This document shows, piece after piece, positions 18,557 to 25,743 of a stretch of 64,000 nt of DNA; the stretch's first letter is position 1, and every line of letters begins with the position of its first letter. The notes under the pieces were generated by a model, which searched no databases, was not told the DNA's origin, and was given only the letters and a program-made list of their open reading frames with translations. Made by a program: the position numbers and the translations under genes. This stretch comes from Nocardia macrotermitis (GTDB lineage Bacteria > Actinomycetota > Actinomycetes > Mycobacteriales > Mycobacteriaceae): the NCBI RefSeq assembly GCF_009604405.1, contig NZ_WEGK01000017.1, forward strand, positions 104,240-168,239, written 5' to 3'.

Positions 18557-18925
18557 GTGATTCAGCAGGAGTCGCGACTGCGCGTCGCCGACAACACGGG
18601 TGCCAAGGAGATCTTGTGCATCCGCGTGCTCGGCGGTTCGTCGCGTCGCTATGCCGGTATCGGCGACGTGATCGTCGCCACCGTGAAGGACGCCATCCCC
18701 GGCGGCAACGTCAAGAAGGGTGAGGTCGTCAAGGCCGTCATCGTGCGCACCGTCAAGGAGCGTCGTCGTCCGGATGGCTCGTACATCCGTTTCGACGAGA
18801 ACGCCGCGGTGCTGATCAAGGCGGACAACGATCCGCGCGGCACCCGCATCTTCGGCCCCGTCGGCCGCGAGCTGCGTGAGAAGAAGTTCATGAAGATCGT
18901 CTCGTTGGCCCCGGAGGTGCTCTGA
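18557..18925 (+). CDS. rplN: 50S ribosomal protein L14
   Basis: 122 residues, the exact bacterial L14 length, beginning IQQESRLRVADNTGAKE and containing the conserved GGSSRRYAGIGDVIVATVKDA region. GTG 18557 is preceded by AGGAGGA (18544-18550). L14 binds 23S rRNA near the subunit interface and contacts 16S helix 14. It is the first gene of the transcription unit visible here, which suggests a break in the S10-spc cluster upstream as well as downstream. Confidence 0.98.
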   Translation: MIQQESRLRVADNTGAKEILCIRVLGGSSRRYAGIGDVIVATVKDAIPGGNVKKGEVVKAVIVRTVKERRRPDGSYIRFDENAAVLIKADNDPRGTRIFGPVGRELREKKFMKIVSLAPEVL

Positions 18926-18926
18926 C

Positions 18927-19241
18927 ATGAAGGTGCACAAGGGCGACACCGTGATCGTCGTCTCGGGTAAGGACAAGGGCGCCAAGGGCAAGGTCATCCA
19001 GGCCTTCCCGGCGACCGAGAAGGTCCTGGTCGAGGGCGTGAACCGGATCAAGAAGCACGTCGCGAACTCCGCGAACCAGCGTGGCGCCAGCTCCGGCGGC
19101 ATCGTTACCCAGGAAGCGCCCATCCACGTCTCGAACGTGATGGTCGTCGACTCCGACGGCAAGCCGACCCGCGTGGGCTACCGCACCGACGAGAACGGCA
19201 AGCGGGTGCGCATCTCCCGTCGCAACGGGAAGGACATCTGA
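18927..19241 (+). CDS. rplX: 50S ribosomal protein L24
   Basis: 104 residues with the KOW motif at the N-terminus (KVHKGDTVIVVSGKDKGAKG) and the IKKHVANSANQRG segment of L24. It binds the 5' domain of 23S rRNA and helps start 50S assembly. The ATG follows the rplN stop by one base, and rplE follows after two bases, so the genes are tightly coupled. Confidence 0.98.
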   Translation: MKVHKGDTVIVVSGKDKGAKGKVIQAFPATEKVLVEGVNRIKKHVANSANQRGASSGGIVTQEAPIHVSNVMVVDSDGKPTRVGYRTDENGKRVRISRRNGKDI

Positions 19242-19243
19242 AA

Positions 19244-19846
19244 ATGACGACCACCACCGACACAGCATCTTCGGGGGGCTCCGCAAGCTCCGCCCCCAAG
19301 ATTCAGCCCCGCCTCAAGGTCAGGTACCGCGAGGAGATCCGGGACGAGCTGAACAAGGAATTCGGCTACGCCAACGTCATGCAGATCCCCGGCGTGGTCA
19401 AGGTCGTGGTGAACATGGGTGTCGGTGACGCCGCCCGTGACGCGAAGCTGATCAACGGCGCGGTCGCCGACTTGACTCTGATCACCGGTCAGAAGCCCGA
19501 GATCCGCAAGGCCACCAAGTCGATCGCGCAGTTCAAGCTGCGTGAGGGCATGCCGATCGGCGCGAAGGTCACCCTGCGCGGCGACCGGATGTGGGAGTTC
19601 CTGGACCGGCTGGTCTCGATCGCGCTGCCCCGTATCCGGGACTTCCGCGGTCTGTCGCCGAAGCAGTTCGACGGCCACGGCAACTACACCTTCGGCCTCA
19701 GCGAGCAGTCGATGTTCCACGAGATCGACGTGGACAGCATCGATCGGCCCCGTGGTATGGACATCACCGTGGTGACCACCGCGACCAACAACGACGAGGG
19801 TCGCGCGCTGCTCAAGCACCTCGGCTTCCCGTTCAAGGAGAACTGA
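19244..19846 (+). CDS. rplE: 50S ribosomal protein L5
   Basis: 200 residues including the L5 signature (MQIPGVVKVVVNMGVGDA, then GQKPEIRKATKSIAQFKLREG and LPRIRDFRGLSPKQFDGHGNYTFG in parts). It binds 5S rRNA and P-site tRNA in the central protuberance. It carries a Thr/Ser-rich N-terminal extension of about 15 residues before the conserved domain. An internal start is possible, but ATG 19244 fits the operon spacing. Confidence 0.98.
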   Translation: MTTTTDTASSGGSASSAPKIQPRLKVRYREEIRDELNKEFGYANVMQIPGVVKVVVNMGVGDAARDAKLINGAVADLTLITGQKPEIRKATKSIAQFKLREGMPIGAKVTLRGDRMWEFLDRLVSIALPRIRDFRGLSPKQFDGHGNYTFGLSEQSMFHEIDVDSIDRPRGMDITVVTTATNNDEGRALLKHLGFPFKEN

Positions 19847-19850
19847 GCAC

Positions 19851-20036
19851 ATGGCTAAGAAAGCTCTGAAGATCAAGGCGGCCGCGAAGCCGAAGTTCGC
19901 CGTGCGTGCCTACACCCGCTGCCAGCGTTGCGGTCGTCCGCACGCGGTCTACCGCAAGTTCGGCCTGTGCCGCGTGTGCCTGCGCGAGATGGCGCACCGG
20001 GGTGAGCTGCCGGGCGTGCACAAGTCCAGCTGGTAA
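19851..20036 (+). CDS. rpsN: 30S ribosomal protein S14, type Z (zinc-binding)
   Basis: 61 residues, the short zinc-ribbon form of S14. It has two CxxC pairs (CQRCG and CRVC) that bind one zinc ion and the C-terminal GELPGVHKSSW typical of type Z. It belongs to the 30S head. A strong hairpin terminator follows at once, so this is the last gene of this ribosomal unit although rpsH normally comes next. Confidence 0.98.
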   Translation: MAKKALKIKAAAKPKFAVRAYTRCQRCGRPHAVYRKFGLCRVCLREMAHRGELPGVHKSSW

Positions 20037-20051
20037 GTAGCTGCACCGCGA

Positions 20052-20096
20052 GAAGCCCGCGGGCGTCCTGAAAGATGGACTGCCCGCGGGCTTTTC
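20052..20096 (+). terminator. Rho-independent-type terminator after rpsN
   Basis: Arms GAAGCCCGCGGGC (20052-20064) and GCCCGCGGGCTTTTC (20082-20096) form a strong GC stem followed by a T run. It ends the rplN-rplX-rplE-rpsN unit. Confidence 0.9.
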
Positions 20097-20125
20097 GTGT
20101 CTGCGGTCGGATGGATCGGTGCGGG

Positions 20126-21037
20126 TCACACCGGGAAGCTCACTCCGGTCAGTTCCTCGGAGACGGTCCACAGGCGCTGCTGGGTTTCGAGGTCGTGGGA
20201 TTGGGGGCTGGAGGCGACGAGGCGGGGGTGGCCCTGGTTTTGGAAGAGGCCCTCGGGGCCGTAGTACTGGCCGCCGAGTACTCCGGGGTCGGTGGCGGCG
20301 CGGAGGGTGGGGAGGGCGCCCATCGCGGCGCTCTGGGTGATCAGGGGGACCACGATGGGCGTGAGGAAGCGCAGGGGTGCGGGGAGGTTGCGCATGAGGT
20401 CGGTGTTGGCGCCGCCGGGATGTGCTGCGGCAGCGATGGTTTCGCCGTTTCGGGCGAGGCGGCGCTGGAGTTCGTAGGTGAACATCAGGTTGGCGAGTTT
20501 GGCCTGGCCGTACGCCTCGATGCGGCTGTAGGAACGCTCCCACTGCAGATCGTCGAAGTGGATCGCGGCACGGATGCGGTGGCCGTTGCTGCTGACCGTC
20601 ACGACGCGCGAGCCGGGTGTCGGCAGCATCATGTCCAGGAGTCGGCCGGTCAGGGCGAAATGGCCGAGGTGGTTGGTGCCGAATTGCAGCTCGAATCCGT
20701 CCTTCGTGGTCTGGTGCGGTGTGTGCATGACGCCGGCGTTGTTGATCAGCAGATCGATCTTCGGATGCGTGGCGTGCAGTTCCTTCGCCGCGGTGCTGAT
20801 GGATTCCAGCGATGTCAGGTCCAGTTGCTGCACGCTCACCCGCGCGCCGGGCGCGACGTCGGCGATGCGGGCGGCGGCCTGCTTGCCCTTCTCCACATCT
20901 CGCACGGCCAGCACCACGGACGCGCCGTGGGCGGCCAAGGCGCGCGCGGTCTCGAAACCCAGGCCGGTATTCGCGCCGGTGACGACCGCGATCCGGTCGT
21001 TCTGCGCGGGAATGTCGCTCTCGGACCACTTGTTCAT
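20126..21037 (-). CDS. Short-chain dehydrogenase/reductase
   Basis: A 303-residue SDR oxidoreductase of the retinol-dehydrogenase-like actinobacterial branch. It has the nucleotide-binding motif TGANTGLG near residue 20, the NNAGVM motif, the catalytic Ser (VTVSSNGH) and a Tyr/Lys pair in YGQAKLAN. ATG 21037 is chosen because GGAGAT lies upstream; an earlier in-frame ATG only adds sequence that overlaps the operators. The substrate is unknown. It is divergent from a TetR gene that shares a control region with three operator palindromes, so it is very probably repressed by that TetR. Confidence 0.92.
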   Translation of the reverse strand: MNKWSESDIPAQNDRIAVVTGANTGLGFETARALAAHGASVVLAVRDVEKGKQAAARIADVAPGARVSVQQLDLTSLESISTAAKELHATHPKIDLLINNAGVMHTPHQTTKDGFELQFGTNHLGHFALTGRLLDMMLPTPGSRVVTVSSNGHRIRAAIHFDDLQWERSYSRIEAYGQAKLANLMFTYELQRRLARNGETIAAAAHPGGANTDLMRNLPAPLRFLTPIVVPLITQSAAMGALPTLRAATDPGVLGGQYYGPEGLFQNQGHPRLVASSPQSHDLETQQRLWTVSEELTGVSFPV

Positions 21038-21069
21038 GGGATCTCCATTCGTGATTCGTCCGGCATTAC

Positions 21070-21144
21070 AGACCGCCGGTCTCTTGTTGTCTCGACCGTA
21101 AGAGACCGATGGTCTGTTGTCAATAGACCGTCGGTCTGTAATAT
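21070..21144. promoter_or_regulatory. Divergent SDR/TetR control region with three TetR-type operators
   Basis: Three 13-base palindromes of the form AGACCGNYGGTCT lie at 21070-21082, 21103-21115 and 21125-21137 (centres 33 and 22 bases apart). On the plus strand TTGTCA (21117-21122), a 16-base spacer and TAATAT (21139-21144) drive the TetR gene; the third operator fills that spacer. On the minus strand a perfect TTGACA (21123-21118) and TACGGT (21100-21095) drive the SDR gene; the second operator fills that spacer. One repressor can therefore shut both promoters. Confidence 0.8.
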
Positions 21145-21150
21145 GACGAC

Positions 21151-21825
21151 GTGGTATTCCAGAGGGCACGCAGCGCCGAGCAGCGAGAGGTGCGCCGTCG
21201 CGCGATCCTGGACGGTGCCGCCGAGATGCTCGACCAGATGCCCGTCGCCGATCTGAGCCTGAACGAACTCAGTCGCCGTGTCTGTCTCGCGAAGTCGAAT
21301 GTGTTGCGCTACTTCGAATCTCGTGAGGAGATCCTGCTGGAGCTGCTGGATCGCGGATTCCGCGAATGCGCGGACGAGATATCGGACCGGGTATCCGCGA
21401 TTGATCCGCACCTGCCCGTCACCGAGCGGGGCGACCGGTTGGCCGCCGCCTTCGCGCACGCCTTACGGGACCGCCCGATCCTGTGCGACCTGATCGCGGC
21501 CCAACCGGGAGTGCTCGAACGCAACGTATCTCCCGAGGTCGTCCTGCACTACAAGCGCTCCGCTCACGCCATCCTCGGCCCCCTGGTCGCCACCGTCCGC
21601 ACCGTGGTCCCCGAGCTCGGCGAAAACGCCTGGTCCGTATGCATGATGTCGGCCCTCATGGCCGCCGCCTTGAGTGTGCACTCCCGCCCTTCCCCCGTAG
21701 TCCTCGCCGCCCTCCAAGCCGACCCCGCCCTCGCCCCCCTGTTCCCCGACCCCGCCACCTACCTCGAAACAACCCTCGCCACCCTGGTCGCGGGCACCCT
21801 CGTCCGATCAGGCGCCCAGCTCTGA
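21151..21825 (+). CDS. TetR-family transcriptional repressor
   Basis: A 224-residue TetR protein. The N-terminal helix-turn-helix (RRAILDGAAEML, then LSLNELSRRVCLAKSNVLRYF with ESREEIL) covers residues about 17-65. The rest is the helical ligand-binding and dimerisation domain, ending in ATYLETTLATLVAGTLV. GTG 21151 lies seven bases after the TAATAT box with no Shine-Dalgarno sequence, so translation is probably leaderless. It should bind the three AGACCG palindromes and repress itself and the divergent SDR gene. The ligand is unknown. Confidence 0.92.
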   Translation: MVFQRARSAEQREVRRRAILDGAAEMLDQMPVADLSLNELSRRVCLAKSNVLRYFESREEILLELLDRGFRECADEISDRVSAIDPHLPVTERGDRLAAAFAHALRDRPILCDLIAAQPGVLERNVSPEVVLHYKRSAHAILGPLVATVRTVVPELGENAWSVCMMSALMAAALSVHSRPSPVVLAALQADPALAPLFPDPATYLETTLATLVAGTLVRSGAQL

Positions 21826-21880
21826 TCCCTGACCTGAGTTGCCGGTGTCGCCATTACGGCCAATTCCGGAAGGTGAGTGT

Positions 21881-21948
21881 GGTGCGCCCGATTTCGAGCA
21901 TGCGCGGCTGGAAATCCGGCGACTTTTCGGATATCGACCCGACCGTGT
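21881..21948 (+). pseudogene. Fragment of the Rpn/transposase-like nuclease gene
   Basis: About 68 bases closely match bases near 23665-23733 inside the intact gene at 23569-24432, with small indels that break the frame. Only the segment encoding roughly FEHARLE..GDFSDIDPT is left. It is a relic of a second copy and joins directly to a vapC relic on the other strand. Confidence 0.65.
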
Positions 21949-21968
21949 GAGCTGCCCGTACTCGGATC

Positions 21969-22072
21969 GAGATCAACGTCAGAAGGTTTTCGGTCCCTTC
22001 GAAGTCGTCCGGGTTGCGGGTGTGGAGCGGTAGATCGTTGACCGATGCTGCGATCATCAGATCGGCCTTGCC
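21969..22072 (-). pseudogene. vapC 3'-end relic
   Basis: About 90 bases match the 3' end of the intact PIN toxin gene at 32906-33325 (still readable as SVNDLPLHTRNPDDFEGTEN versus SVNDLPLYTRNPDDFRGTEN), with a six-base deletion. The 5' part and the antitoxin are missing. No functional gene lies in 21826-22116. Confidence 0.65.
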
Positions 22073-22116
22073 ACGCTATGTGGATGAGAGATGCTGCCCA
22101 GCAATGGATTTCGGAG

Positions 22117-22806
22117 TCAGGGGCGTAGGCCGATCAGGTCTGCCATGGTTTCGATGGAGTAGTCGAAGAATGCTTCCGTGGGGTCCACGCTGCCGACGTA
22201 TTGGCCGGTCAGTTCGAAGCTGAGGACGCCGAACAGTTGGGTCCAGGCGATGACCGCTCGCGCCAGGATCGGTGCGGGCACGCCGGGGGCGAGTTGTTCG
22301 GCGATCGCGGCGAGTTGTGTGCTCAGTTGCGGGGCGAGTTCGTCTCGGGGGGCTGCGAGAGTGTCGCTTTCCCAGGCTCTTTCGACGATGCCGAGTACTG
22401 CGACGGGAATTCGTGAACCGGGGGCGATGGTGGTCTGCGGGGCCTTGTAGCCGGGGACCGGTGAGCCGTAGAGCAGTGCGTACTCGTGTGGGTGTGCGAT
22501 GGCCCAGTGCCGTATCGCCGTGGCCGCGGCGCGCCATTGCGCACGCGGGGTCGCGGCCGCCTCGACGGCCTGGTCGACTTTGTCGCCCAGTGCGGTGTAT
22601 GCCTCGATGATCAGCGTGGTGAGCAGGTCGTCGCGGCTCGGGAAGTAGCGGTAGAGCGCCGAGGAGACCATGCCGAGTTCCCGGGCGATGGCGCGCAGGG
22701 ACAAGGCCGCGGCGCCGGACTCGGCGAGTTGGCGGCGCGCGGCATCGGTGATCTCGCGGGTGATCTCGGCTCGGGCTCGCGCTCGGGCGGTTCTGGGCAC
22801 ACTCAT
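22117..22806 (-). CDS. TetR-family transcriptional regulator (WHG-type C-terminal domain)
   Basis: A 229-residue TetR protein with the helix-turn-helix LSLRAIARELGMVSSALYRYF at residues about 42-62 (quoted in part: RELGMVSSALYRYF). The C-terminal domain is of the type with a His/Trp-rich helix (RHWAIAHPHEYALLYGSPVPGY) common in actinobacteria. ATG 22806 begins the conserved helix 1. It is divergent from the Ddn-like oxidoreductase, and two matching palindromes in between are its likely operators. Confidence 0.92.
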   Translation of the reverse strand: MSVPRTARARARAEITREITDAARRQLAESGAAALSLRAIARELGMVSSALYRYFPSRDDLLTTLIIEAYTALGDKVDQAVEAAATPRAQWRAAATAIRHWAIAHPHEYALLYGSPVPGYKAPQTTIAPGSRIPVAVLGIVERAWESDTLAAPRDELAPQLSTQLAAIAEQLAPGVPAPILARAVIAWTQLFGVLSFELTGQYVGSVDPTEAFFDYSIETMADLIGLRP

Positions 22807-22843
22807 TCGGACAGTGTGCCACGTTTCGGAGCGCTGGAATATT

Positions 22844-22915
22844 TCGAGAGCACTGCTCTTGACTCGTTGCGGTGAGGCGCGCACACTGTTCTCAGATCGA
22901 GAGCACCGCTCTCGA
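22844..22915. promoter_or_regulatory. TetR operator pair and promoter of the Ddn-like gene
   Basis: TCGAGAGCACCGCTCTCGA (22897-22915) is a perfect palindrome with 8-base arms; TCGAGAGCACTGCTCTTGA (22844-22862) is the same with one changed base. Between them TTGACT (22859-22864), a 17-base spacer and CACACT (22882-22887) form a plus-strand promoter. One operator overlaps the -35 box and the other covers the early transcribed region. Centres are 53 bases apart, about five helical turns. Confidence 0.75.
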
Positions 22916-22938
22916 ATTGAACTCTCGGAGGAACCCCC

Positions 22939-23382
22939 ATGGACGCCACCACCCGCTACATCGGCCCGTCCGGTATGGACTCGATCATGAATCGCGTCGT
23001 CAACCTGCTGCCGAAGCTGGGCGTCAGCGTCGCCGGTTCCCGCCTGCTGGCCGTGCGCGGCCGCAAGAGCGGCGAATGGCGCACCACCCTGGTCAACGTC
23101 CTCACCACCGACGGCCGTCGCTACCTGGTGGCTCCGCGCGGCCACACCCAGTGGGTCCGCAACCTGCGAGTCTCCGGCGCCGGCGAACTCCGTCTGGGCC
23201 GCAAGTCCGAAGCCTTCACCGCCATCGAACTCTCCGACGCCGACAAGATTCCGGTACTGCGCGCATACCTCGATCGCTGGGGCTGGGAGGTCGGCCGCTT
23301 CTTCGAGGGCGTCACCAAACACGCCACCGACGCCGAATTGGCCGAGATCGCACCGGGTTTCCCCGTCTTCGCACTTTCCTGA
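22939..23382 (+). CDS. Deazaflavin (F420)-dependent nitroreductase-family protein (Ddn-like)
   Basis: A 147-residue single-domain protein of the actinobacterial split-barrel F420H2-dependent family. It has the GRKSGEWRTTLVNVLTTDG strand-turn region with the Arg/Lys cluster that contacts F420 phosphates, followed by YLVAPRGHTQWVRNLR. The family reduces quinones, nitro-compounds or other electrophiles. The ATG is preceded by GGAGG. It is divergent from and very probably repressed by the TetR gene at 22117-22806. Confidence 0.9.
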   Translation: MDATTRYIGPSGMDSIMNRVVNLLPKLGVSVAGSRLLAVRGRKSGEWRTTLVNVLTTDGRRYLVAPRGHTQWVRNLRVSGAGELRLGRKSEAFTAIELSDADKIPVLRAYLDRWGWEVGRFFEGVTKHATDAELAEIAPGFPVFALS

Positions 23383-23568
23383 GTCCGCAGCGGCCGCCCG
23401 GCGTGGCCGACATCGGGCGCTACGTGGGAACTTCCTTTCCCCGGCTCGAAGTGGATTGTCCGGAGTGGAAAGTTCCATCTGGCTTTGATCCAATCTGATG
23501 CGAATCAATATGTGTCCGTGAGGATTTCGGCTTTGGATCCGGTCGATGGGCTCAGGTAGTCTTCGGGC

Positions 23569-24432
23569 ATGCCCTCCGTTCTGCACGAGGCGGTGGCCGA
23601 CTTGTTTCGGCAACGTCCACGACTGGCGGCCGATCTCTTGGCGCTCTCCGATGCGTGCGTCGTACCCGAGTTCGACCATGCGCGACTGGAATCCGGCGAT
23701 TTTCCGGATATCGACCCGACCGAGTATCGCGCCGATGCGGTCGTCGCGCTGACCAGCGGCAACAGTCCGGTATTGGCCGCGGTGATCGAGGTTCAACTAC
23801 GGCCGGACCCGGAGAAGGAGTGGAGCTGGCCCGTCTACCTCACCACGCTGCGCGCCCGATTACGTTGTCCCACAGTGTTGTTGGTGTTGTGCGCCGACGA
23901 TCGCACCGCCGCCCGCTGTCGTCGGCCGCTCCTGCTCGCCCCCGGCTGCACCCTCGTCCCCGTCGTATTCGGCCCTGCGGACGTGCCGGTGATCACCGAC
24001 CCCGCCCAGGTCGGCGAGAACCCCGAACTGGCGGTGCTGTCGGCAGTCGCCCACCGCAATCATCCCGACCGAGAGCAGATCCTCACGGTCTTCGCCGCCG
24101 AGATGGTCGACGTCGCGAACGGTCAAATGTACATTGACCTGGTACTCGCGATACTGCCGCGGGCGGCCCGGAAACTCCTGGAGACTCTTATGGCAACCGG
24201 TACCTACCAGTACAAGAGTGAGTTCGCGCGGCGGTATTACGCCGAGGGGGAAGCCAAGGGTGAGGCCAAGGGTGAAGCCTCGGCTCTGCTGACGATCCTT
24301 CGCGCCCGGCAGTTGCCTGTTCCCGAGGAGGTCGAGCATGAGGTGCTGTCCTGCTCGGATGTCGACCTGTTGAACTCGTGGGTGAAGCGCGCCGCCACCG
24401 CCGCCACGATCGCGGAGGTCTTCGAGAAGTAG
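23569..24432 (+). CDS. Rpn/transposase-like PD-(D/E)XK family protein
   Basis: A 287-residue member of a family abundant in actinobacteria that begins MPSVLHEAVADLFRQRP. It carries a PD-(D/E)XK-like core: DIDPTEYRADAVV, VLAAVIEVQLRPDPEK and SWPVYLTTLRAR, related to recombination-promoting nuclease (Rpn) and transposase-like proteins. The C-terminal part has a short repeat EGEAKGEAKGEA joined to a helical tail with SCSDVDLLNSWVKRAATA. Family members occur in many dispersed copies, and a broken copy lies at 21881. DNA cleavage is inferred from the fold only. Confidence 0.75.
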   Translation: MPSVLHEAVADLFRQRPRLAADLLALSDACVVPEFDHARLESGDFPDIDPTEYRADAVVALTSGNSPVLAAVIEVQLRPDPEKEWSWPVYLTTLRARLRCPTVLLVLCADDRTAARCRRPLLLAPGCTLVPVVFGPADVPVITDPAQVGENPELAVLSAVAHRNHPDREQILTVFAAEMVDVANGQMYIDLVLAILPRAARKLLETLMATGTYQYKSEFARRYYAEGEAKGEAKGEASALLTILRARQLPVPEEVEHEVLSCSDVDLLNSWVKRAATAATIAEVFEK

Positions 24433-24436
24433 TTGC

Positions 24437-24692
24437 ATGGGAGACGTGGGATCTCGGATGAGCTGTGTCGATCGGGCGGTTGTGGTGTCCGAGCTGCTGA
24501 TCGGGGTTGATGAGGCGCTTGCCGTGGCGCGGCGGGTGCTTGGGATTGCTGTGAAGAAGGACACGGTCGACACGATCCTTGATCGAGGTCGTGCGGCGTT
24601 TCAGACGCGCCGAGGCGTTGACTGGTTTGGTTGGGATGGCCGAGCGCGGTGACTTCGATGATCTGCTCGACAAACGCCGATGCTGGCTGTGA
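24437..24692 (+). pseudogene. Frameshifted VapB-type antitoxin gene
   Basis: The first frame encodes SELLIGVDEALAVARRVLG, then KKDTVDTILD, the ribbon-helix-helix part of VapB2-type antitoxins. One extra base at about 24584 breaks the frame. Reading on in the next frame gives EVVRRFRRAEALTGLVGMAE and RGDFDDLLDKRR before a stop at 24690-24692, the usual VapB C-terminus. The antitoxin is therefore inactivated by a single-base insertion. No VapC follows. Confidence 0.7.
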
Positions 24693-24696
24693 ATGC

Positions 24697-24978
24697 TCAA
24701 CCTGCGTAATGGGTTTCGATATTCAACGGTGACGTAGGGCTGTCATCGCGCAACGGCGGTGGGCATGGGTGTAGGAACAATGTCTCGCACGGTAGGCGGG
24801 GGAGGTGGCGTCGGGATTCTGGGGTGTCGGTGATTATTTCGATTATCTCGCAATGGGTTCGCCGCCAGTCGGTGATGAAGTTGTGGGCGGCGGTTGCGGT
24901 GGTGCGGTAGTCCAGGAGTAGGTCGCCCAAGGGGATTCGCAGGTGGACGTCCGTGTCGGGTGGGTCCGGTTCGGGCAT
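24697..24978 (-). CDS. Small hypothetical protein (third gene of a small operon)
   Basis: A 93-residue soluble protein starting at ATG 24978, three bases behind the preceding gene's stop. It contains HLRIPLGDLLLDYRTT and DWRRTHCEIIEI, followed by LPRLPCETLF, a pattern seen in small accessory proteins encoded near XRE/DUF397 pairs in actinomycetes. Function unknown. Third of three co-directional small genes divergent from the Scr1-type regulator at 25744. Confidence 0.5.
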   Translation of the reverse strand: MPEPDPPDTDVHLRIPLGDLLLDYRTTATAAHNFITDWRRTHCEIIEIITDTPESRRHLPRLPCETLFLHPCPPPLRDDSPTSPLNIETHYAG

Positions 24979-24981
24979 GTG

Positions 24982-25254
24982 TCACCGGCGGGTGAATCGG
25001 CGATGCCGGGCGTTGGCGTATTCGAGTAGTGCTGCGAAATCTGCTGCGGTGCAGGGGTGTTCGTTATCAATGATGGGCAATGGGTGTGTGTCGTACCGCG
25101 GAGTGTGGGGCAGTTCGCGGTACCAGGGTGTGCCGAGCTCGGAGGCGGGTGGCGCGGCGGGGAGTCGCCATCCGAGCAGCCCTGCCGAGAGTGTGCACAG
25201 TGCCGGGAATGTCAGTGCCGCAATCGAATAGATGACAATGCTGGTGCTGATCAT
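24982..25254 (-). CDS. Small membrane-anchored hypothetical protein
   Basis: A 90-residue protein with one N-terminal hydrophobic segment (IVIYSIAALTFPALCTLSAG) that should anchor it in the membrane. The soluble tail has a CTAADFAALLEYANARHRRF helix. Function unknown. It is the middle gene of the three-gene minus-strand operon and has no clear Shine-Dalgarno sequence. Confidence 0.5.
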   Translation of the reverse strand: MISTSIVIYSIAALTFPALCTLSAGLLGWRLPAAPPASELGTPWYRELPHTPRYDTHPLPIIDNEHPCTAADFAALLEYANARHRRFTRR

Positions 25255-25289
25255 CGTGGTTCGGTCTTTCGTCGTGCAGTTCTACTGCG

Positions 25290-25568
25290 TCATGGGATTG
25301 GTGTCGAATACGGGTGAGCGGCGGGCCGTGGCCAAGGTGGTTGCAGGACAACGAGTCCCACGGCTTCCAGTGCGGTGAGGCCGACATCCGGCGCCAGCCG
25401 TAAGGCAACCGCCGCGCTGTCCGCGATCAGAATCGCCGACAGCGCTTGAACTTTGGTCAGCGTGCGGCCGGGTAGGAACGACACCACCCAGCCCCTCTCG
25501 CCGACGAACCTGGCTTGATGAGCTGTCTGATCACTGCTGATCCACGCCTTGTCCACCTGTACGGACAT
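25290..25568 (-). CDS. Small hypothetical protein (first gene of a small operon)
   Basis: A 92-residue protein containing WISSDQTAHQARFVGERGWV, then VSFLPGRTLTKVQAL. This WLPGR-like helix-strand pattern recurs in actinomycete proteins encoded opposite XRE/DUF5753 regulators. ATG 25568 has GAGGA five bases upstream and is preferred over ATG 25607. Its promoter region is shared with the divergent regulator. Confidence 0.55.
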   Translation of the reverse strand: MSVQVDKAWISSDQTAHQARFVGERGWVVSFLPGRTLTKVQALSAILIADSAAVALRLAPDVGLTALEAVGLVVLQPPWPRPAAHPYSTPIP

Positions 25569-25743
25569 CGGTCCTCGATCCCCCTTCGGATCGTCTGAAG
25601 CGCTCATGCTGCGATGGGCGAGCAGTCAGGACACTACGCTGGTTGTATCAACCAGACAAGTAATCAAATGCTTTCGATGTCGATATCCAGTGGCGTGTTG
25701 TGCGATACCGTATGGGCGGCCTCATCCGCACGAAAGGTTCGAG

